In this document: positions 6,616-13,419 of the stretch, piece by piece
Numbering within the stretch: the first letter of the stretch is position 1
How the letters are laid out: each line of letters opens with the position of its first letter
Assembly (NCBI GenBank): GCA_030039005.1
Contig: JASHQT010000093.1
Span: 1 to 18,652, forward strand
Origin: Bryobacteraceae bacterium
GTDB taxonomy: Bacteria; Acidobacteriota; Terriglobia; Bryobacterales; Bryobacteraceae
Length of the DNA stretch: 18,652 bases
Direction: 5' to 3'
Made by a program: the position numbers and the translations under genes
The notes under the pieces: model-generated
Seen by the model: only the letters and a program-made list of their open reading frames with translations
Told to the model about the DNA's origin: nothing
The model's database searches: none

Positions 6616-7605
6616 GTGGTTCCCCGCCCTCCGGACGATGCCCTGCGGGCACAAAGCGACGCCCCGCGCGCACCCGACGCCGTGCGCACACCCATCGACG
6701 CCCTCCGTGCTTCGTTCAGTTTTCCGCAAGATACGATTTCCACCGCGCGCTGGGCGCTGCATTGGCTGCTGCTCGGGTTGACGTTTTGTTCCACCACGCT
6801 GGTGGGCGTCGTCTTCGCCGAGGAGTTCCGTTCCGGAAGCGCACTGAAGCTTACCGATTTCTACTACGTGTTCCAGACGCTACACCGCACTCCAGGGTTG
6901 TTGGTCCATGGACTGGCGTATTCCTTGACACTAATGACCATTTTGCTCGCGCACGAGCTCGGTCATTACTTTGCCTGCCAATACTACGGCATCGACGCCA
7001 GCCTCCCCTACTTTCTGCCCTTCCCCTCGCCGATTGGGACGATGGGGGCATTCATTCGGATTCGCTCGCCGATTTACACCAAGAGAGCTCTTTTCGACGT
7101 GGGTGTAGCCGGCCCCATTGCCGGATTCCTGGTTTTGTTACCCCTGCTGGCGGTCGGCGTTGCCTTGTCGAAGCAAGTCCACGGACTTCCGGAGGGAGAT
7201 TTCGCATTCGGCGTGCCGCTCCTAGAGCGGGCCTTCGAGCTGATTCGTTTCCCGCATACGCCTTCCAGCGCTATTCTGCTGCATCCTGTGGCTCGCGCGG
7301 CGTGGGTGGGAATGCTGGCCACGGCGCTGAACCTGTTGCCGATCGGGCAACTGGACGGTGGCCATATCCTGTACGCGTTCTTCGGCCGGCGGCACAAGGC
7401 GCTCTCGCGCATCTTTGTGCTGGCGCTGATCCCCATGGGGTTTTATTGGGCGACCTGGTGGGTGTGGGCCGGGCTGCTGTTCTTCTTCGCGCTGCGCCAC
7501 CCGCCGATCTACGACATCACGCCGCTGGACAAGAACCGGGTCACCTTAGGGCTCACCGCGTTTGCGATTCTTCTGCTGACGTTCACGCTGGTGCCTCTGC
7601 GCTGA
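6616..7605 (+). CDS. Site-2-protease-like membrane metalloprotease (peptidase M50, EGY-like)
   Basis: 329 residues from GTG 6616 with several membrane segments. The zinc site is complete: HELGH (His113, Glu114, His117) in a membrane helix, and the third ligand in NLLPIGQLDGGH (Asp247). The stretch after HELGH (YYGIDASLPYFLPFPSPIGTMGAFIRIRSPI) is characteristic of the EGY-type branch found in cyanobacteria, chloroplasts and other bacteria. Such enzymes cut membrane-embedded substrates, for example anti-sigma factors or lipid-metabolism regulators; the substrate here is unknown. The frame is open back to 6532, inside the HU gene, so GTG 6616 is preferred, 10 bp after the HU stop, though its Shine-Dalgarno is weak and a later start is possible. 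The first ~40 residues are a polar tail. Confidence 0.9.
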   Translation: MVPRPPDDALRAQSDAPRAPDAVRTPIDALRASFSFPQDTISTARWALHWLLLGLTFCSTTLVGVVFAEEFRSGSALKLTDFYYVFQTLHRTPGLLVHGLAYSLTLMTILLAHELGHYFACQYYGIDASLPYFLPFPSPIGTMGAFIRIRSPIYTKRALFDVGVAGPIAGFLVLLPLLAVGVALSKQVHGLPEGDFAFGVPLLERAFELIRFPHTPSSAILLHPVARAAWVGMLATALNLLPIGQLDGGHILYAFFGRRHKALSRIFVLALIPMGFYWATWWVWAGLLFFFALRHPPIYDITPLDKNRVTLGLTAFAILLLTFTLVPLR

Positions 7606-7634
7606 TCGGTGACGCCGATCCGCGACGCCGATCC
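7604..7634 (+). repeat. Hairpin and tandem 11-bp repeat after the M50 gene
   Basis: GATCGG (7604..7609) and CCGATC (7615..7620) form a 6-bp stem around TGACG, overlapping the M50 stop. GACGCCGATCC occurs twice in tandem with a 13-nt period, allowing alternative stems. No T-run follows, so it is at best a weak terminator between the convergent M50 and microprotein genes. Confidence 0.4.
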
Positions 7635-7661
7635 ACAAGGACGGAGCAGCGTTACCAAATT

Positions 7662-7772
7662 TCACACTTCCGTGTCAGGATTCCACTCCGAGTCGTCCTT
7701 AGGGGATGACCCGAGCATGGAGAGAAACAGCGCAAACACAATCAAAATACCGGCGATAGCTGCGGCCAACAT
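7662..7772 (-). CDS. 36-residue single-pass membrane microprotein
   Basis: An ATG at 7772 opens a 36-codon frame ending at TGA 7662..7664. The product is one hydrophobic helix (residues 1-20, MLAAAIAGILIVFALFLSML) followed by an acidic hydrophilic tail (GSSPKDDSEWNPDTEV). AAGGTGGG lies about 8 nt before the ATG, a fair ribosome binding site. It starts 65 bp after the stop of the enoyl-CoA hydratase gene on the same strand, so it could be the last gene of that unit. The helix, tail and Shine-Dalgarno together make it more likely than chance, but no family is recognised. Confidence 0.5.
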   Translation of the reverse strand: MLAAAIAGILIVFALFLSMLGSSPKDDSEWNPDTEV

Positions 7773-7837
7773 CGAAACAGTCCCACCTTCTAAACTTATC
7801 GATTGCAAGTCCAGGGCCATTAGCGAAGTCGATCAGG

Positions 7838-8605
7838 TTAGGGTTTTTTCAGGAATTTTTCGATGCCGCGCTTGAAGTCTTCGGTGGTGCGCGCCAGCGC
7901 ATTCACATCGGCGCCGGCTTCTAGAGCGGCTTCTAGTTGCATCGCGTCCGTGCGATAGAACAACTCCTTGCACATCGCCAGCGCCGAAGCGGACTTGGAC
8001 GCCAGATTCAACACGTACTCTTCCACCTGGCTTTCGAACGTGGCGGTGTCGAAAACGCGATTGACGAGTCCATATTCGAACGCGGTGCGCGCCGGAATCG
8101 ATTCGCCGGAGGTGATCAGCTCAAAGGCGCGCTTTTCGGAGACCGCGCGCCGGAGGATGGCCATGACGACGGCCGGGACGAATCCGATGGCGATCTCGGG
8201 ATAACCGAAGTGGGCCCATTCGGCCGCGAGAACGATGTCGGCCGAGGTGGCGATGCCGCAGCCCCCGCCGAGCGCCCGCCCCTGGACGGCGGCGACTACC
8301 GGGCGCGGATGGCGGCGCATATCGAGCAGGAGCCCAGCCACGTTGCGCGCTTCGGCCTGAAACCTGGCCACATCGCCGGAGGCGTCGTCGGCGAAGGTGC
8401 CCAGGTCCATGCCGGAGCAGAAATCCTTGCCCGCGCCCGCGAGCAGCACTACGCGCACGCTGTCATCGGCTGCCGAAACCCGGAGGGCGTCGCGCAGTTC
8501 GCTCAGCAGTTCCTGGTCGAGCGCGTTGCGGCGCTCCGGGCGATTCAGCGTAATGCGGGCGATGCCCGCCCCGACGCGGTACTCGGCTTTGCGATAGGCG
8601 CTCAT
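7838..8605 (-). CDS. Enoyl-CoA hydratase/isomerase (crotonase) family protein
   Basis: 255 residues, full crotonase length. The two oxyanion-hole strands are visible as KDFCSGMDL near 60-68 and QGRALGGGCGIATSADI near 108-123, and the C-terminal trimerisation helices are intact. Of the two catalytic glutamates of classical hydratases, the second is present (Glu137 in FGYPEIAIGF), while the first is replaced (Gly117 in GGGCGIA). A Gly there together with the I-G-x-x-PA pattern resembles the methylglutaconyl-CoA hydratase (LiuC-like) branch, which suggests acyl-CoA catabolism of leucine or a related acid; this is only a resemblance. ATG 8605 is chosen over a GTG 10 codons upstream because it matches the family's N-terminus. 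Confidence 0.88.
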   Translation of the reverse strand: MSAYRKAEYRVGAGIARITLNRPERRNALDQELLSELRDALRVSAADDSVRVVLLAGAGKDFCSGMDLGTFADDASGDVARFQAEARNVAGLLLDMRRHPRPVVAAVQGRALGGGCGIATSADIVLAAEWAHFGYPEIAIGFVPAVVMAILRRAVSEKRAFELITSGESIPARTAFEYGLVNRVFDTATFESQVEEYVLNLASKSASALAMCKELFYRTDAMQLEAALEAGADVNALARTTEDFKRGIEKFLKKP

Positions 8606-8652
8606 TCCAGGTGATCCACTTCGAGTATGGCGCACCCAGTACGCCGGCGGTC

Positions 8653-8874
8653 CTAAGGCCGCTCAAAGGCGCTGATCGCGTGGCGTTCAAAATCGCGATA
8701 GCGGCGGGCGAGTTCGCGGTGTCGGCCCACGATTTTCTGGCAGTCGGGACAGGTTTCCAAATGCAGAGCGACTTGTTTCTTACGCCGCGGACCGAGGTCG
8801 TTCGAAGCGAATCGCGCCAGCCACAGCTCGGCGGGATGAGAAGGAGTCGATGCCATTTGCGAGGAAGATTGCAT
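8653..8874 (-). CDS. Small zinc-finger protein (zf-HC2/anti-sigma-like), orphan
   Basis: 73 residues with HLETCPDC (His38, Cys42, Cys45), the H-x3-C-x2-C part of the ZAS/zf-HC2 zinc finger, embedded in the usual setting (LGPRRKKQVALHLETCPDCQKIV). This motif occurs in anti-sigma factors for ECF sigma factors and in small zinc proteins. Here there is no membrane segment and no sigma-factor gene adjacent; after the finger there is only a basic helix (GRHRELARRYRDFERH). It may therefore be a soluble redox- or zinc-responsive regulator or a shortened anti-sigma factor. It lies 47 bp upstream of the crotonase gene on the same strand. A second ATG six codons in (8856) is an equally good start; neither has a clear Shine-Dalgarno. 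Confidence 0.7.
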   Translation of the reverse strand: MQSSSQMASTPSHPAELWLARFASNDLGPRRKKQVALHLETCPDCQKIVGRHRELARRYRDFERHAISAFERP

Positions 8875-9051
8875 GCCGGGTGAAAAGCAACTCCGCGTCC
8901 AGCGCTAAGAATATGCAATCGCAAGATCTAAAACCCAAGGGGAAGCGCCAGAGGCCGCAGGCGGACGGCCGCACTCCTGCGGGACTTCACGCGATGGCAC
9001 GAGCAACCTCGTTTAATTCGAAGGGAATCTGAAGGCTTGCGGAATGCAGAG

Positions 9052-9240
9052 ATGTTGGCTATGCAGAATGAAGAAGACCGCGCCTCAACCGATGCCGGAC
9101 TGCCAGAGCGCCGGCTGCTGGATGACTTGCGCGGGCTCTCCTGCGACGAATTGGCCGCCGCCATTTTGCGCCGCCTTCGGCCTGACCCTAGCTCCCGGGG
9201 GTCAGACGAAAGCAGACCAGATGCCCGGCGCGTGCAATGA
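9052..9240 (+). CDS. Doubtful small helical protein in an otherwise gene-free 313-bp stretch
   Basis: The stretch 8875..9187 between the zinc-finger gene and the glycosyltransferase holds no clear gene. The best candidate is this 62-residue frame from ATG 9052, with an amphipathic segment LPERRLLDDLRGLSCDELAAAILRRLRP. It overlaps the 3' end of the minus-strand glycosyltransferase by 53 bp and has no convincing ribosome binding site. No family was recognised. It may be chance. Confidence 0.2.
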   Translation: MLAMQNEEDRASTDAGLPERRLLDDLRGLSCDELAAAILRRLRPDPSSRGSDESRPDARRVQ

Positions 9241-10588
9241 TCCGGTTGGGGATGCGTGGTTCCACTTGCCCCTCAAAGGTCTTGGCATCCACGATAAACA
9301 CGCGCGTTCGCGGTTTTTCGAGCGCGCGGGCTAATTCGGCGGGCTCCCATGCCGGGACGAAGTAACGGCCGCCGTACCAGAGCATTTCGTTCATTTCATC
9401 GAAGCGGGGCGCGCCGTCGTCGTAGAAGGTGATGAGTTCGCCGGGAGCGGTGGCGGCGGTGGACGCCAGCGCGATGGGCCGCGTATCCACGGCATGCCAA
9501 TTGATGCGCGGATGAATGGCGATCGCCAAAACAAAGACGGCGAGCGGCGGTGTGAGCACTCGCAGGGCATTGCGTAGATAACGCTGCGGGGTCAGCCACA
9601 GCAGGCCTAAGGCGGACAGGATCGCGAAAGCCGGGTATGCGGGCAGCATATAGCGCAGCACCCGGCTCTTGGTGATGGCGCACAGCACATAAACGACGGC
9701 GATCCACGGAATCAGGACCCGCAGGCGGCGATCCTTCGCGCGGATGACGAACACGAGGCCCGCGATCATGGCCGGCAGCCAAGGCCAGTAGGATTTCGAG
9801 ATCATCCAAAGATACTCGAACGCGCCCGTGTAGCGGCGCCAGGCGGGGGTGAGCGCGCCGGAGACTTCCTGGTTCATATACATCGATTCGCTCGCGAAGA
9901 AGCGGTATCCATAGCGATAAATCCACTGCGCGTACCAGGCGGCGGGTGGAACAAACGCGATCAGCGCGACGGCGATCAAATAGCGCACCGGAATTCTACG
10001 ACGGTTGAAGACGATGTCGGCCGCGAAGAACAAAGGAATGCTGAATCCGGCCAGCGCGCGGGTAAGCTGGGCGCAGGCGGCGCACGCGGCCGCCACCAAC
10101 AGCCAGGCCGGATTTTCTTCGCCCAGCACCCAGGCGCAGACGGCGGCGAGGAAAAAGAACGTGAAGGGGACATCGGTCATGGCACGCGCGGCGTATTTCA
10201 CGAAATAAACGCTGGTGGCCATGACGAACATGGCCAGCACGCCCACGAACGGATCGCCGGTGAGCTTGCGGCCGAGCCAGGCCACGAGAAGAATCACGCC
10301 CAGGCCGCATAGGGCGGAGGGAAGCTTGGCCAGCGCATCGGAAAGGCCGAAGGGGAGGAACAGCGCCGCCTGCATCCAGGAAAACAGGGGCGGATGTTCG
10401 AGTGCCGGGCCTCCGTTGCTTTCGATCTGGAGCCAGTTACCTGACAAAACTATGTGCTTTGCAACAAGTGCATAGCGAGCGTCGTCATACCCGGCGAGAT
10501 CGCCCGCGCGGATCGGGGCGAGGAGCAAAATGGCGGAAAGCGCCGCAAGAATCCAGAAATAGCGGCCGGTGCTGGCGAGCGGGTCCAT
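9188..10588 (-). CDS. GT39/ArnT-like membrane glycosyltransferase
   Basis: 466 residues from ATG 10588 with roughly ten or more hydrophobic segments followed by a soluble C-terminal tail, the layout of PMT/ArnT-type (GT-C fold) enzymes. The first extracytoplasmic loop carries the acidic pair expected for catalysis and metal or phosphate handling (Asp35-Asp36 in AGYDDARYALVAKHI), followed by the family's GNW and EHPPLFSW near residues 50-71. These enzymes transfer a sugar from a polyprenyl-phosphate donor to a lipid, glycan or protein in the periplasm; donor and acceptor cannot be told. A TTG 14 codons upstream is possible but would add a non-family leader. It is divergent from the zincin gene, with 107 bp between the starts. 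Confidence 0.88.
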   Translation of the reverse strand: MDPLASTGRYFWILAALSAILLLAPIRAGDLAGYDDARYALVAKHIVLSGNWLQIESNGGPALEHPPLFSWMQAALFLPFGLSDALAKLPSALCGLGVILLVAWLGRKLTGDPFVGVLAMFVMATSVYFVKYAARAMTDVPFTFFFLAAVCAWVLGEENPAWLLVAAACAACAQLTRALAGFSIPLFFAADIVFNRRRIPVRYLIAVALIAFVPPAAWYAQWIYRYGYRFFASESMYMNQEVSGALTPAWRRYTGAFEYLWMISKSYWPWLPAMIAGLVFVIRAKDRRLRVLIPWIAVVYVLCAITKSRVLRYMLPAYPAFAILSALGLLWLTPQRYLRNALRVLTPPLAVFVLAIAIHPRINWHAVDTRPIALASTAATAPGELITFYDDGAPRFDEMNEMLWYGGRYFVPAWEPAELARALEKPRTRVFIVDAKTFEGQVEPRIPNRIIARAGHLVCFRLTPGS

Positions 10589-10695
10589 TGACCGTAAAAC
10601 TGGCGCCCGTAAAACTCTGGGGTCGAGCAACCGATTATTATTGCATGTAGTATCAGGAGAGAGCTTCGTACGCTCCGACCTCCACGTGTGAGGAA

Positions 10696-11313
10696 ATGAT
10701 GACGCTAAACCCTGTCCGTTGGGCGCCTGCCCTGCTGCTGTCGGCAGCCTTCTTCTCGATTCCCGTTTTGGCCCATTCGTCCTCCACCGCGGTAACGGCG
10801 GTGGTGCTGCCGCAAGGCCGATATTCCAAGCTGGCTGTACGCGAGATGAACCGCGAAGCCGGCCGCATCCTGAAGCGCTCCGGGGTTTCGTTGCACACGC
10901 GCATCGGGCCGCCGCAGCAAGCTGTTAGAGGGTTGCTGGTGGTGGTGAAGCTGGTGGGCCACTGCGACATGGACGGCACACCGGCCTATCTGGAACCGGG
11001 GCCGCTGGGGTGGGCGCATGAAGTGGACGGCGAGATCATCCCATTCAGCGATCTGGCGTGTGATAACCTGCGCGGTGCGGTCGAGGCGGCGATCGCCGAG
11101 GGCAATCCCATTCGGGCGAACGTTTTGCTCGGGCGTGCGATGGGCCGTGTGCTGGCGCACGAGCTGTATCACATCGTCGGCGATACCGCGGCGCACGCCC
11201 GCGAAGGGGTGGCGCAACCGGCCTTGACGCCTCGCGAGTTGACCACGGGCGAACTGGACTTGCTGCCCGCCGATCTCGTGGCGGTCGAAAAAGGGCTGAA
11301 CGCAACGCGCTGA
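10696..11313 (+). CDS. Exported HExxH metalloprotease-like protein (zincin)
   Basis: 205 residues with a signal peptide (about 1-27, ending VLAHSS). The motif HELYHIVGDTAAH (His155, Glu156, His159, His167) is a zincin-type site, with a third His eight residues after the second; the classical metzincin spacing is shorter (HExxHxxGxxH), so this is a distinct variant. The rest (AVREMNREAGRILKRSGV, then LVVVKLVGHCDMDG) resembles a small hypothetical family I associate with Acidobacteriota, so a protease role is inferred from the motif alone. GAGGAA precedes two adjacent ATGs (10696 and 10699); the second has the better spacing. A hairpin follows the gene at 11340..11370. Confidence 0.75.
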   Translation: MMTLNPVRWAPALLLSAAFFSIPVLAHSSSTAVTAVVLPQGRYSKLAVREMNREAGRILKRSGVSLHTRIGPPQQAVRGLLVVVKLVGHCDMDGTPAYLEPGPLGWAHEVDGEIIPFSDLACDNLRGAVEAAIAEGNPIRANVLLGRAMGRVLAHELYHIVGDTAAHAREGVAQPALTPRELTTGELDLLPADLVAVEKGLNATR

Positions 11314-11339
11314 TAGGACTCGACAAGCTGCGAAAGCCC

Positions 11340-11370
11340 AGCAGAATTACCCAGCCTACTTGGGTCTGCT
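11340..11370 (+). terminator. Bipartite hairpin after the zincin gene, possible terminator
   Basis: AGCAG/CTGCT form an outer 5-bp stem and ACCCA/TGGGT an inner 5-bp stem, separated by an AATT bulge and closing a 7-nt loop. No U-run follows, so termination is uncertain. It lies 27 bp after the zincin stop. Confidence 0.35.
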
Positions 11371-11430
11371 CTGAACCATTTGTGATGCGTGCGGAGTCAA
11401 AACGAGAAACCGCGCGAACGTCGCATTCTA

Positions 11431-11522
11431 GCGTGGGTTCAGGAGGGGTCAACTGGGCCGACCTCGGTTCACGTTCTAGTCCTCGGAAAGGAGTGCAGGT
11501 TCAAGCCCTCTCATCCGCACCT
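11431..11522 (+). other. Degenerate tRNA-Leu(CAG)-like sequence (tRNA pseudogene or attachment-site remnant)
   Basis: The 3' half is recognisably tRNA-like with a long variable arm. There is an anticodon arm with loop TTCACGT (11468..11474) and partly paired stems CTCGG/TCTAG, a variable-arm hairpin TCCT/AGGA (11480..11490), a T arm GCAGG-TTCAAGC-CCTCT (11495..11511), then CATCCGC, A and CCT where CCA would stand. This closely matches the usual end of bacterial tRNA-Leu genes (GTGCAGGTTCAAGTCCTG..., then CATCCGCACCA). The T stem has a C-C mismatch, the anticodon is CAC rather than CAG, the D arm does not fold, and the acceptor stem pairs poorly with the candidate 5' strand at 11431..11437, so it is not a working tRNA. 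It lies between the last host gene and the recombinase region. The rest of 11314..11701 holds no gene I can support. Confidence 0.5.
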
Positions 11523-11701
11523 GGAAAAGAGTTGTCGGAGAGAATGCCGTCGAAAGCCAGATTCGGTGAGCTTCACATCAAAAGGGAACTATACTGCTTT
11601 TGCGTTGTCCGTTATCCAAGTAAACTGTTGATGTTTCAGTGGTTTACTGGGTGTATTGCTAGTTTTCGTTGTCCCTAAACCGTGGCCGCTTTCAGGAGCT
11701 T

Positions 11702-12955
11702 TCAGTGCGACGCAGTCGTTGCGGGTTGCGGAGTCCTCATTCTGTCCAACTCTGCGATCGCCCCGATGTACTCGTACGAGCCAGCCGAACCTGCGGCGAT
11801 GGACTCCTGGAACAACTTTTTCGCGTCGGCCGACTTGCCGCGCAGTAACGCGTCTTCGCCCATGTAGAAGTACGCTTGGCAACGTTGGAGGTTGCTTTTC
11901 TTGCTGTCGGCGTCCTTGGCCGATGCCAGGAGGTCCGTCGGGGAAATCACTCCCAGATACATTTGGATCGCCGAGGCGGGCCAGCCTGCCAATTTCACCT
12001 TGGCGCTAGTCGTTTTCAGTTCGTCCGTCGCCTTCTGCTTCATCCTTGAACTCGCAAGGTATAGCCAAATTGCGCTGTATGGATCCTCTGGCCTCAGGTT
12101 CAAGGAAAGCGAAAGGTCGGCCCTGGCCGCTTCGAACTGCCCCAAAAAGAAGTGCGTTATTCCCCGTGCCCATAACAGGCTTGGGTCTTTCGGACTCAGT
12201 TGGATGGCGTGGTCCAAATCCTGTAAGGCGCGCGCATACTCTTTCTTGCTGCTAAATGCTGCGGCTCTATCGAAAAAATTCCCCGTGTAGTTCGGCTCCA
12301 ACTTGATGGCATGAGCGTAATCCTCAAGGGCGTGGTCGTAGTCACCCGTTGCATAGTACGAGTGGGCTCGGTTGGAGAGCGCCTCTGCGTAGTCTGGACG
12401 AAGTCGGATGGCCTGATCAAAATCTTTGATCGCGCGGTTGTGATCCCCCTTGCGCTCAGCATAGAGCAGACCGCGGTTATTGAAGGCGCTGGCATAGCCG
12501 GGTTGCAGCCGGATAGCTCCGTCGTAATCTTGCATCGCGCGGTCGAAATCGCCTTTCTGCTCATAGGCGAGGCCGCGGTTGTTAAGAGCCTCGACGGTGT
12601 CAGGTTTGAGACTGAGCGCCCTATCGAAGTCTTGGATCGCCTGATCATAGTTGGCTTTGTTGGAATAAGCGAGACCTCGGTTGTTGAGGGCTTTGGCGAG
12701 GTCCTCTCCGGACAGTTGCCCAGACGCGATGACCGCGGTACAGCCCTGCAATGCCAGATCAGGATTGCTGTTGACGTTCTTCTCACACTTATCGGCATCG
12801 TTGGCCAACTGCGCGTGGCAGGCCATCGTCAGCACTTGAATAAGCAGCAAGATTAGAAGGGCGCCGAGCTTCGGCTTGGATGATCTCCGTAGTGAGGCGG
12901 GAAGCAGCTCCGACTTCTGACGAAGCGGAGCCGCCGGTTCTTCAAGTTCGTCCAT
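11702..12955 (-). CDS. Exported tetratricopeptide-repeat protein, coupled to the recombinase operon
   Basis: 417 residues. After a long polar N-terminus there is a hydrophobic signal segment (about 30-48, GALLILLLIQVLTMACHA), a Cys-containing region (CEKN...GCTAVIASG), and about six TPR units of 34-35 residues covering roughly 85-289, each with the NNRGLAY...GDYDRAI.DFD.AI.L.P pattern. The C-terminal ~120 residues are diverged helical repeats. TPR proteins are interaction scaffolds; the partner is unknown. The ATG overlaps the stop of the TnpC-like gene (TAATG), so the gene is translationally coupled to the recombinases. The unusually long 30-residue pre-signal part could be a by-product of joining this gene to the operon; a later start is possible. 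The style resembles TPR proteins common in alphaproteobacteria (inference). Confidence 0.85.
   Translation of the reverse strand: MDELEEPAAPLRQKSELLPASLRRSSKPKLGALLILLLIQVLTMACHAQLANDADKCEKNVNSNPDLALQGCTAVIASGQLSGEDLAKALNNRGLAYSNKANYDQAIQDFDRALSLKPDTVEALNNRGLAYEQKGDFDRAMQDYDGAIRLQPGYASAFNNRGLLYAERKGDHNRAIKDFDQAIRLRPDYAEALSNRAHSYYATGDYDHALEDYAHAIKLEPNYTGNFFDRAAAFSSKKEYARALQDLDHAIQLSPKDPSLLWARGITHFFLGQFEAARADLSLSLNLRPEDPYSAIWLYLASSRMKQKATDELKTTSAKVKLAGWPASAIQMYLGVISPTDLLASAKDADSKKSNLQRCQAYFYMGEDALLRGKSADAKKLFQESIAAGSAGSYEYIGAIAELDRMRTPQPATTASH
12092..12703 (-). repeat. Coding array of about six ~102-bp TPR units
   Basis: The TPR gene shows a period of 102-105 bp, seen as repeated GCG-GTTGTT/TTA and TCGAAGTC/TCGAAATC blocks on the plus strand. 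The units are diverged in sequence and reflect the protein repeat, not a recent DNA duplication. Confidence 0.6.
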
Positions 12956-13410
12956 TACCGCTGGCTATTTTCGCACGATTCACTTCGGCGGTTGCTCCAC
13001 CTTCTGCCGCTGTGCGATATCGAGCGATCAGGTGTGGCGAGCGGTTTCCAGAGTTCCACAGGATCTATTCCGAGGCGCTGAGCATTGCCTTCAGCCAGGC
13101 AGATTCGCGCAACCAGCGCTTCACACCTCTGCCGCAACGCGGAGATCTCCTCATCCCTTGCGCGCAACGCATCGGTGTGGGAGCGCTGCTGCCCGCGTAC
13201 CGACATCTTGCCATCTTTCGCCTGAGCGTTTGCCGCGGCCGCGATCTCGACATCGAGGCCGTATTTTTTTAGGGTCTTGCGGTTAAAGCCCGTGCGGGCG
13301 GCCACGGCCAATACGTTAAGCGGGACATCGTGCGAAGAACTGTTTACAGCATCAATGAGGTGCTCCCTCACCGCCCGACGGACCTTTTCCTCAATGGAAG
13401 GGCGTGGCAT
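12955..13410 (-). CDS. TnpC/DUF6262-like recombinase accessory protein
   Basis: 151 residues. An N-terminal helical region (IEEKVRRAVREHLIDAVN) leads to a helix-turn-helix-like stretch (VLAVAARTGFNRKTLKKYG, near 33-52), followed by a heptad-like helix (ALRARDEEISALRQRCEALVARI, near 81-103) that could form a coiled coil. This is the plan of the small third protein of Tn554-type transposons (TnpC), which influences efficiency and orientation of transposition in Tn554. The C-terminal ~40 residues are polar and variable. The ATG lies 9 nt after the stop of recombinase C, with no strong Shine-Dalgarno, and its TAA shares one base with the TPR gene's ATG. The assignment rests on architecture and position as well as sequence style. 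Confidence 0.7.
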   Translation of the reverse strand: MPRPSIEEKVRRAVREHLIDAVNSSSHDVPLNVLAVAARTGFNRKTLKKYGLDVEIAAAANAQAKDGKMSVRGQQRSHTDALRARDEEISALRQRCEALVARICLAEGNAQRLGIDPVELWKPLATPDRSISHSGRRWSNRRSESCENSQR

Positions 13411-13419
13411 AGTCCGGTG

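Noticed and set aside
7612..7634. Two GACGCCGATCC copies as a CRISPR-like array
   Set aside because: Only two copies with a 2-nt gap; no spacers and no cas genes in the window.
7609..7875. Plus-strand 88-residue frame after the M50 gene
   Set aside because: Composition is protein-unlike and it overlaps the better-supported microprotein and crotonase genes on the other strand.
11388..11520. GTGCGGA (11388) pairing with TCCGCAC (11514) as an acceptor stem of one long tRNA
   Set aside because: The distance (~130 nt) is too long for any tRNA and the D arm between them does not fold; probably chance or part of the degenerate remnant.
11688..11705. GCTTTCAG direct repeat (two copies, 2 bp apart) at the end of the TPR gene as an element end
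   Set aside because: Too short, tandem rather than flanking, and no matching copy was found on the right side.
12311..12856. Plus-strand open frame inside the TPR gene
   Set aside because: It is the antisense shadow of the regular TPR repeat; its apparent periodicity comes from the repeat.
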